From: Cetobacterium somerae ATCC BAA-474
GTDB taxonomy: Bacteria; Fusobacteriota; Fusobacteriia; Fusobacteriales; Fusobacteriaceae
Length of the DNA: 47,428 bases
Assembly: GCF_000479045.1 (NCBI RefSeq)
Contig: NZ_KI518181.1
Coordinates: forward strand, 1-47,428
Direction of reading: 5' to 3'
Shown here: piece by piece, positions 8,724-15,013 of the stretch
Position numbering within the stretch: the first letter of the stretch is position 1
Layout of the letters: every line of letters starts with the position of its first letter
Made by a program: the position numbers and the translations under genes
Notes under the pieces: generated by a model
The model's database searches: none
What the model saw: only the letters and a program-made list of their open reading frames with translations
Told to the model about the DNA's origin: nothing

Positions 8724-8760
8724 TTACTACTGACTGTGGTTCTTTTTTCCTGTTTTTTAT
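8724..8760 (-). promoter_or_regulatory. Shared upstream motif, copy 2
   Basis: TTACTACT (8724-8731), seven bases, then GTTCTTTTTTCCTGTTTTTT (8739-8758). It matches copy 1 at 4718-4750 except for three extra bases in the gap and one extra T in the run. It lies about 35-70 bases before the start of the coiled-coil gene. Confidence 0.45.
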
Positions 8761-8770
8761 TAATAAATAT

Positions 8771-8920
8771 TAAAAAATAAATAAGCAGGTACTGGGAATG
8801 TACCTGCTTATCTAAATTAGAAAATTTTTTCATCAATTTGAGAGAAAATTGATGAGCATTAAAAGTTCAGTAATTGAATTATATATTAAATCCCTTATTT
8901 TGTCGAACTTTTAACTGCTC
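8771..8920 (-). ncRNA. Candidate structured RNA (sRNA or stable 3' UTR)
   Basis: Between the NanM-like gene and the coiled-coil gene, the minus-strand transcript would form three hairpins in a row: a 15-bp stem with one bulge (8854-8868 with 8905-8920), a 10-bp stem (8830-8839 with 8846-8855), and a 12-bp GC-containing stem (8781-8792 with 8800-8811) followed by a U-rich tail (8780-8771), which is a good terminator. No convincing promoter was found just upstream, so it may be processed from the 3' UTR of the NanM-like mRNA. The region also accounts for the 270-base gap here. Confidence 0.5.
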
Positions 8921-8979
8921 AACTTATGTTCGTTATTTGATTATTTTTTATATTTTTCTTAACTTTTGTATACTTTTTA

Positions 8980-10125
8980 CTAGTCTTTAATTATAGTTCC
9001 TTGATAAATTCTTTCACTTCTAACACCTGGTTTTATCTCTCCATTTATTGAGTAGATTGTCTCTCCAATTTTTACAAGACCTTCTCCACATGGAGCCATA
9101 AATGGTACTTGACCTATTGATTTCCAAGTGTTATTAGTTGCATCATATACTAACATCTCTTTATTCCAATTAAAATCTTGTGGATCCATAGTAAAATAGT
9201 TATGTCTGTATTTTTCTAGCTCTTTACCTTTTAATGACCCTAACTTAAGGTTTGCATCATCCCAAACATCCTTATTAAATCCACCAATTACTAACATCTC
9301 ATTACTATTTAATTTTACAGAGTTAGCACCTAAAAGAGATATCCCTTTATTTTTTAACTCTACATTTTTTACTTTTACCCATGTATCTTTAGCAAAGTTA
9401 TATGCATAACCATCTGTAAATGCTACACCTGTTCCTCCACCAAATACATATAAAAGATCCTCTGAACCATTATTTAGAATTTGTCCAACTGGCTGACTTC
9501 TTTCTGTTCCCGGGAACATTTTTAAAGCTGTTGTTTTCCCAGTTGTTAAATTATATTTATAAAAATTCTTACTATCTTTTCCATCCTGCTTTCCACTTAC
9601 AATATATATATCATCACCACGTAATACTGCTACTCCACTATGATAATTAAATGGTAACGTTCCTATTGTTTTAACTACAACATCTGTTTTATCAGCATTT
9701 AAAGTTATAAATAAAACTTCATTTGATATCCCACTTTGATATGTTCCTCCAACATAGTAGATTCCCTTATCTGTAGATATTGCTGTTCCATATCCAATCT
9801 CTTTTGGTAGTTGAGTATGCTTAACTAACTCTAAACCATTTTTTACTTTTTTCATTAAATATAAATCTGAATAAACTACCTTTGGTCCACCCTCAAGAAC
9901 TGATTTATGTGGGAAATTTGCTCCACCAGCTACAACTACATAGTCACCTATGTTTCCAGCTAAAGGTCCCGCTACCCCTTTTTGTACCTCATAACCTTTT
10001 GGAACTGGTAAATCTTTAATATATCTCCAAGCTACATCTGTGTTTCCACTAGTTTTTGTTGAAGCTCCAGAGCATCCCGTTAATATTAAAGTTGCCATTG
10101 ATAAACCTAATATGATTTTTTTCAT
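8980..10125 (-). CDS. Kelch-type lipoprotein, N-acetylneuraminate epimerase (NanM/YjhT) family
   Basis: About 381 residues from the ATG at 10125, which has GAGGAGGGG upstream; the earlier GTG/TTG-like starts lack one. The N-terminus is a lipoprotein signal with lipobox LTGC (Cys18). The rest is a six-bladed Kelch beta-propeller, with repeated units such as GDYVVVAGGANFP, GIYYVGGTYQSG, DIYIVSGKQDG, DLLYVFGGGTG and EMLVIGGFNKD. This arrangement matches the cyclically permuted mutarotase family that includes NanM, which converts alpha- to beta-sialic acid. A sugar-acid epimerase in the cell envelope is likely; sialic acid as the substrate is inference, as no nan genes lie nearby. It is a monocistronic unit with a strong promoter at 10159-10187. 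Confidence 0.82.
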   Translation of the reverse strand: MKKIILGLSMATLILTGCSGASTKTSGNTDVAWRYIKDLPVPKGYEVQKGVAGPLAGNIGDYVVVAGGANFPHKSVLEGGPKVVYSDLYLMKKVKNGLELVKHTQLPKEIGYGTAISTDKGIYYVGGTYQSGISNEVLFITLNADKTDVVVKTIGTLPFNYHSGVAVLRGDDIYIVSGKQDGKDSKNFYKYNLTTGKTTALKMFPGTERSQPVGQILNNGSEDLLYVFGGGTGVAFTDGYAYNFAKDTWVKVKNVELKNKGISLLGANSVKLNSNEMLVIGGFNKDVWDDANLKLGSLKGKELEKYRHNYFTMDPQDFNWNKEMLVYDATNNTWKSIGQVPFMAPCGEGLVKIGETIYSINGEIKPGVRSERIYQGTIIKD

Positions 10126-10158
10126 AATACCCCTCCTCGTTATTAGTTTCAATTCTTT

Positions 10159-10187
10159 TATATACTTTATCCTTTTTATTTTGTCAA
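10159..10187 (-). promoter_or_regulatory. Promoter of the NanM-like gene
   Basis: On the minus strand TTGACA (10182-10187), a 17-base spacer, then TATATA (10159-10164): a near-consensus vegetative promoter about 35 bases before the ATG. Confidence 0.75.
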
Positions 10188-10215
10188 ATTTTTTCTAGAT
10201 GTTTTTATATTTATC

Positions 10216-10244
10216 TTGGTTTTTTTATATTTTTATACTATAAT
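10216..10244 (+). promoter_or_regulatory. Promoter of the cysteine-cluster protein gene
   Basis: TTGGTT (10216-10221), 17 bases, TATAAT (10239-10244), located 45 bases before the ATG at 10290. It diverges from the NanM-like promoter. Confidence 0.75.
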
Positions 10245-10289
10245 TTGAGATAGTATTTAAAAAATTTAACACGATTCTAGGAGAGTTTA

Positions 10290-11096
10290 ATGAATTATTT
10301 TTTACATAAAGATTTTATAATTTCTGAAAAGAATAAAATTAGAACATATAAATATTTTCAAAGTATAAAAACTATTGAAACTGTTGTTTTCTTAAAAAAC
10401 AAGGAGTATAAAGCTATTGTTGATGTTGAAAGTTTTCTTCACTTAACAAATTTTGACTGTTTCAATTGTTTAACTAACTGCTGTGTACAGTTCCCATATG
10501 AGTTTAATAAGAGATCTAGGAAAGTTATAGTAGAAAATTTAAAAGAGTATGACAATTTAACCAAAGCTGTTTCTATATTAAAGGCTGAAGGGTTAATAGA
10601 AAGTGAGATTGTTTCCTCAATAAAAAAGGACAGAATGCTTATTCCAGAAGAGCATGTAAATACAACTTTTGATAGATGTACTTGCTCATGTGTTCATGTT
10701 GATAGACATCTTTGTGCTATTCACAAAATATGTATTGACAAAAACTTCTCTTTAGAAGAGATTATTGATACAAAACCTTTATGGTGTTCTATATATCCAT
10801 TAGAAATTATTCAAGAAGAGGATACACTTTATATTTTTGTTCCAACTAAAAAGAATAACTACTTAGCTATGAACGACTCAGATTTTCCATGTATGGATAT
10901 TGAAAAATCTACTTCTCCATACTTTAGAAGAGAAAATCCCATTGGATTTGAACTTCATGACTATAAACCTTTTTTAGTATCTTACTACTCTATTTTAAAA
11001 TATGTTTTAGGAGATACTTTTATTAAAGACCTTATGGTAAATCTTAACTTAAAAGATTCTAAATCAAATGAATTACAATATATACAAAAAATATAG
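10290..11096 (+). CDS. YkgJ/DUF3109-like cysteine-cluster protein
   Basis: 268 residues, ATG with AGGAGAG upstream. It carries cysteine groups spaced as in the putative metal-chelating YkgJ/DUF3109 families: FDCFNCLTNCCVQFP (about 51-65), RCTCSCVHVDRHLCAIH (about 128-144), KPLWCSIYPLEI (about 160-171) and a single DFPCMD near 199. The 'C-x-IYP-L-E/R-I' block is the most telling. Binding of iron or zinc is expected; the function of the family is not established. It is cytoplasmic by sequence and is a single gene with its own promoter and terminator. An alternative is a general zinc- or iron-binding protein unrelated to YkgJ. Confidence 0.72.
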   Translation: MNYFLHKDFIISEKNKIRTYKYFQSIKTIETVVFLKNKEYKAIVDVESFLHLTNFDCFNCLTNCCVQFPYEFNKRSRKVIVENLKEYDNLTKAVSILKAEGLIESEIVSSIKKDRMLIPEEHVNTTFDRCTCSCVHVDRHLCAIHKICIDKNFSLEEIIDTKPLWCSIYPLEIIQEEDTLYIFVPTKKNNYLAMNDSDFPCMDIEKSTSPYFRRENPIGFELHDYKPFLVSYYSILKYVLGDTFIKDLMVNLNLKDSKSNELQYIQKI

Positions 11097-11097
11097 T

Positions 11098-11128
11098 GAG
11101 GCTGACCATAAAGGTCAGCCTCTTATAT
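11098..11128. terminator. Rho-independent terminator
   Basis: A 10-bp GC-rich stem (GAGGCTGACC at 11098-11107 with 11113-11122) and 5-nt loop, followed by TTATATATTTT. It lies between the convergent cysteine-cluster gene and the regulator gene, directly against both stop codons. Confidence 0.85.
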
Positions 11129-12523
11129 ATTTTCTAAAAATGGTTTTAACTTTAATTTATCATATTTTGTTATAGGAAAATTAAATTCAACTAATCTATC
11201 CTCTATATTATACTTAGAAAAATCTATATCTTCAAAAGCTATTACTACCTTAGGATTATTTTTCATTAAATACTCTTCAAAATCAAAAGTAGAAATTAAC
11301 TTATACATTTGTTCATCTCTTTTAAGCCCAATATCCTCACATAAATCTATTATCATATCTCTATGTAAGAAATTATAAACTATAGCTATATCTTTAACTT
11401 TTTCAATCTTATTTTGATTATCTAAATAGATATTTGTTAAAAAAGTCATAGCTAAACTAGCCAAATCAAAACTATCTATCTCTTCAAAGTATTCTTTTAA
11501 AAGCTCTGATATCTTTTTATATGGAATTAGATAAGCTTTTCCTATAGCATTATTAAATATATAAAACTCATTTATATTAAACTCTATTTTATAATCTCTA
11601 ACTATAATTATTAACATTATCCTTGCTAAAAGTTCTTTTGTAATTTTAATGTCTGTTTTCGTACTTTCACCAATAAATCTAATTAATTTCTCAGCCTCTA
11701 TAGTTTTCTCTGGGTACAGATTCATTAAATTGCCTTTATACTGTTTTCTAGAAGTTTCTATTATCAAATTAATCTCAAAGTTTGTATAAAGTTTTGTTTT
11801 TTTTAAAAACTCTCTAAACTTCCTATCCTCTTCAACCTCTTCAATTTTTATATCAGTACTAAAATCTTGATACTCTTTTCTTAGTATAGAGATATATGAT
11901 TTTAATTCTAAGTTTAAAAAAGCAAAAGTATTATCTTGAATATTCATAAAAGTAAGCATCTCTTTTACAATATTATAGACATTATACTCTTTTTTTAATT
12001 CCTGAAACTTTTGAAAGATTCCATCAAAAGCCTTTGGCAAATATTTTTGTTCTATAGATATTTTTATTAGATATAGATTAAAAAAACTTCTTTTATCACT
12101 CTCTTTACCCTCTAAAATAATTCCATATCTAGTTAGATTTTTAATCTCTAAATGAAATTTTTCTAAAATCTCCTTTAATTCATTTAAATCATTTGTTAGA
12201 GTTCTTCTTGTTACACCAATCTCTTCACTTATTTGACTTAAATTTATTATATCTGCTTTTAAAAACTTTAAAATTACATACATCTGTCTCTCTTCTGGAG
12301 TGAAACTCTGTTTTTTTCTTAATTTTTCTATTATTTTAGGTACTTTGTTAATCTTATTATGAATGTTTTCTATAGATTCCTCTTCAAATAAGCATTCTAA
12401 ATCTTTTAAGTATCTTTTAGCTTTAAATTCAGAAATATTTAAAATTTGCGCCAACTCACTTGTTGAGTAAACATTTCTTCTTAAGCAATACATGATTTTA
12501 AAGTGTATTGATGTTACATTCAT
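11123..12523 (-). CDS. BglG/Mga-like transcriptional regulator (paralog 1)
   Basis: 466 residues. Two N-terminal helix-turn-helix units are visible, YSTSELAQILNISEFKAKRYL (first, about 19-39, shown without its last residue: YSTSELAQILNISEFKAKRY) and LSQISEEIGVTRRTLTNDL (about 98-116). A long helical middle region corresponds to PRD-like domains, and the C-terminus (from about 395) resembles an EIIB-like fold. This is the layout of BglG-type activators such as MtlR/LicR and of Mga. Classical PRD phospho-histidines are not obvious, so control by PTS phosphorylation is uncertain. The next upstream gene is a paralog of the same length, and the start residues align (MNVTS against MNSTN). No PTS or sugar gene is nearby; the target is unknown. 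Confidence 0.75.
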   Translation of the reverse strand: MNVTSIHFKIMYCLRRNVYSTSELAQILNISEFKAKRYLKDLECLFEEESIENIHNKINKVPKIIEKLRKKQSFTPEERQMYVILKFLKADIINLSQISEEIGVTRRTLTNDLNELKEILEKFHLEIKNLTRYGIILEGKESDKRSFFNLYLIKISIEQKYLPKAFDGIFQKFQELKKEYNVYNIVKEMLTFMNIQDNTFAFLNLELKSYISILRKEYQDFSTDIKIEEVEEDRKFREFLKKTKLYTNFEINLIIETSRKQYKGNLMNLYPEKTIEAEKLIRFIGESTKTDIKITKELLARIMLIIIVRDYKIEFNINEFYIFNNAIGKAYLIPYKKISELLKEYFEEIDSFDLASLAMTFLTNIYLDNQNKIEKVKDIAIVYNFLHRDMIIDLCEDIGLKRDEQMYKLISTFDFEEYLMKNNPKVVIAFEDIDFSKYNIEDRLVEFNFPITKYDKLKLKPFLENI

Positions 12524-12553
12524 AACTTCACCCTCTTTTCTTATACCTAAATA

Positions 12554-13942
12554 TTAAACCAAGTTATTTAAACCTTTTTCTATCGCTTTTTTATCTATTT
12601 TTTCTAAAACCTTCAGATAGTTAAACGACGATATTTTTTCAACATTTAAGTCTTGAGTTATCTCATCACTTAATATTAAATCATAGTGATTAACACAGTT
12701 TAAATAGTTAAATTTCAAATGGAAAGATGGCATAATATCTATATTTATATGCGGTATCTGCTTTTGTAAGTTCTCTTTTAAATATAGATCATGAGGTAGT
12801 ATTATCTCGTTAAAAAGAAGTAAAATATTACCTATATCTTTTCTATTTTTCTCTATTATGATTTTTTTCAATATACCCAAAATGACAACTTTATCATAAA
12901 AATATATCTTAAGCCCTGTTTTCAATAAAGTTTCATCAAGTATTTTTAACAATCTTTTATCATCATTATTAAGTTTAGAAGAATACACCTTTAAAATGTT
13001 GTTTTCATATTTAAATAGAGACATATAAAGCTTTTTCAATAAAAGTTCTTTAAATCCTTTTTCAATATTTTCAATATTTAACTGTTTTTTTAACTCTTTC
13101 ATCAATAATTTCGCACGCTCTATTATTCCCTGCTCAAAAAAGTTCTCTTTATTTTTTAAATTTAATAAAAATGAGAAAATCTGTTGTTTATAGTCTTTTG
13201 AATAACTTTCCAACTCTTTTTCTACTAGTTTTTTTATTTCAGCATACTGCTCTAATTTATCATAATCATCAGCAAATTCAAAACCATTAAAAGTATCTAC
13301 ACAAATTTTTAAAGCCAAAGAAAACGCTACAATAAACTTTGTCGCTGAAACTTCTGAAAAAGTAAATATTTTATAAAGTTTTTCTGAAAGTTCATTAACT
13401 TGAGAGTCTTTAAAAAGATTGTAATAAATTGTTGATGGGGATATTATAAAATCACATTTTACAAATAGTTTTATAAGTTTTTTACAAAATAGATTTTTAT
13501 CTTGAAGAGACAAGTGAATTAATCTTAGTCCTTTAGCATTTTCATATTTATAGCTACTATTGTTTTCTGCTAACATATTTTTTACTACTAAAAAATATCT
13601 ATTTATAGAACTTCTTGAAATTTGAAACTCATTTTTCTCTGATTCCAAATTTATAAAACCTTTAAAAATAAATTTTATATATAAATAATCTATAATATCC
13701 TCTGAGCTCATAAACTCTTTAGCATTTAAAATATAACTCCATTGATCCTTTTCTAAATTTAATTGATGTTTTCCATCTCTTACTTCTATCAAATTTAAAC
13801 CTAAATCATTTAGACTACTATTTAATTGAGATATATTTTTAACCAAAGTTTTACTGTCTACATCTAAGTATAAAGCTAAGTCATTTTGGGAAAAACGCCC
13901 ATGGTATAATAAATTTAGTATTCCTACATTTGTAGAATTCAA
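12554..13942 (-). CDS. BglG/Mga-like transcriptional regulator (paralog 2)
   Basis: About 462 residues. It shares size and layout with the following gene: an N-terminal helix-turn-helix (FSQNDLALYLDVDSKTLVKN), a second unit near residue 105 (FQISRSSINRYFLVVKNML), a helical PRD-like middle, and a C-terminal domain with HYDLILSDE. That C-terminal block is also found in the partial gene at the right window edge (FDLILSDE). The TTG at 13942 is preferred to a GTG at 13951 because AAGGAGGTGA lies directly before it and overlaps the GTG. The 30-base gap to paralog 1 suggests one transcript. A perfect dyad TTAACACAGTTAA at 13968-13980 overlaps the probable -10 region and may be an operator. Confidence 0.72.
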   Translation of the reverse strand: MNSTNVGILNLLYHGRFSQNDLALYLDVDSKTLVKNISQLNSSLNDLGLNLIEVRDGKHQLNLEKDQWSYILNAKEFMSSEDIIDYLYIKFIFKGFINLESEKNEFQISRSSINRYFLVVKNMLAENNSSYKYENAKGLRLIHLSLQDKNLFCKKLIKLFVKCDFIISPSTIYYNLFKDSQVNELSEKLYKIFTFSEVSATKFIVAFSLALKICVDTFNGFEFADDYDKLEQYAEIKKLVEKELESYSKDYKQQIFSFLLNLKNKENFFEQGIIERAKLLMKELKKQLNIENIEKGFKELLLKKLYMSLFKYENNILKVYSSKLNNDDKRLLKILDETLLKTGLKIYFYDKVVILGILKKIIIEKNRKDIGNILLLFNEIILPHDLYLKENLQKQIPHINIDIMPSFHLKFNYLNCVNHYDLILSDEITQDLNVEKISSFNYLKVLEKIDKKAIEKGLNNLV

Positions 13943-13964
13943 AACAATCACCTCCTTAGTGTAA

Positions 13965-13980
13965 ATTTTAACACAGTTAA
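13965..13980 (-). promoter_or_regulatory. Possible operator over the -10 of the regulator pair
   Basis: TTAACACAGTTAA (13968-13980) is a perfect 5-bp dyad with a 3-base centre. It overlaps the TAAAAT (-10 like, minus strand, 13965-13970). The -35 is poor, as expected for an activated or autoregulated promoter. Confidence 0.4.
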
Positions 13981-14060
13981 TATAAAAAAAATATATGAAA
14001 AATTTAAATATTTATAACACAAAAACTTCTACATAGAACATATTTTGTACTTTTTTTGTA

Positions 14061-14089
14061 AAAAAAAAGAGTCTAAATAGACTCTTTTT
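14061..14089 (-). terminator. Terminator of the mrp gene
   Basis: GAGTCT (14069-14074) pairs with AGACTC (14079-14084); A/T runs extend the stem on both sides. On the minus strand it ends in a run of T just after the mrp stop codon. Confidence 0.8.
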
Positions 14090-14092
14090 CAC

Positions 14093-14917
14093 TTAGATTT
14101 TATTTAATACATTCTTAGTAATTGGACTAAAAATTTTGTTTATCTCCTCTTTATTTGCATCATATCCCTCAACTGAAAGATTACAAATACTTGATATCAT
14201 AGGTAGTTCTCCTAATAAATCTAATCCGTTCTCTTTTAAGAAGCTATCTGTTGACTCTCCATTGAACAGCTTGATCTTAGTTTCACAACCTGGGCAAACT
14301 ACATAACTCATATTTTCAACTACTCCAACTACCTCTACATTCATTTGATTTGCCATTTTAACAGCTTTTGCAACAATCATAGATATCATATCTTGAGGTA
14401 CTGAAACCATCACTATTCCATTTAATGGAATAGATTGCATAACAGTTAAAGCTACATCTCCTGTTCCTGGAGGCATATCTATTACTAAATAATCAAGCTC
14501 TCCCCAGATAACATCTTCCCAAAACTGTTTTACAGCTCTTCCCACTATTGGTCCTCTCCATAATACTGGATCGTTTTCATTTTCAACTAAGAAATTTAAA
14601 GAGATTACTTTTATTCCATCTTTTGTTACCACTGGATATATATCATTACCTTTTCCTCCAGCTCTCTCTCCACTTAACCCTAATAATCTTGGTATACTTG
14701 GTCCTGTTATATCAGCATCCATAATACCTACTTTATATCCTTGATCAGCTAACTGTTTTACTAATAAAGTTGAAACTGTAGACTTCCCTACTCCACCTTT
14801 TCCACTCATAACACCTATTACTTTTTTTATTTTATTTGCAGGATTATTAACAATTCCACAACTTGTAGATTCCTTTGAGCATGACCCTTGAGATGGGCAT
14901 GAATTACAACTTGACAT
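14093..14917 (-). CDS. mrp: Mrp/NBP35 family P-loop ATPase, Fe-S carrier
   Basis: 274 residues. The deviant Walker A motif GKGGVGKST (about 39-47) is followed by MDADITGPSIPRLLG, YLVIDMPPGTGDVALT and the C-terminal CPGC pair, which together define the Mrp/ApbC/NBP35 group. These cytoplasmic proteins hold and transfer iron-sulfur clusters to target enzymes. The N-terminus has an extra cysteine-rich stretch (CNSCPSQGSCSKESTSC), as in NBP35-like members, and could hold a second cluster. The ATG has GGAGGACACAAAA before it. It is a single-gene unit with a near-consensus promoter at 14978-15006. Confidence 0.93.
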   Translation of the reverse strand: MSSCNSCPSQGSCSKESTSCGIVNNPANKIKKVIGVMSGKGGVGKSTVSTLLVKQLADQGYKVGIMDADITGPSIPRLLGLSGERAGGKGNDIYPVVTKDGIKVISLNFLVENENDPVLWRGPIVGRAVKQFWEDVIWGELDYLVIDMPPGTGDVALTVMQSIPLNGIVMVSVPQDMISMIVAKAVKMANQMNVEVVGVVENMSYVVCPGCETKIKLFNGESTDSFLKENGLDLLGELPMISSICNLSVEGYDANKEEINKIFSPITKNVLNKI

Positions 14918-14977
14918 TTTTGTGTCCTCCTTTTAAGTACATAGATTAAGAAAAATTACATTTTCTTATATATGCAC

Positions 14978-15006
14978 ATTTTAGTATAGTTTAATTCATT
15001 TGTCAA
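14978..15006 (-). promoter_or_regulatory. Promoter of mrp
   Basis: TTGACA (15001-15006), 17 bases, TAAAAT (14978-14983) on the minus strand, about 60 bases before the ATG. Confidence 0.8.
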
Positions 15007-15013
15007 TTTCATT

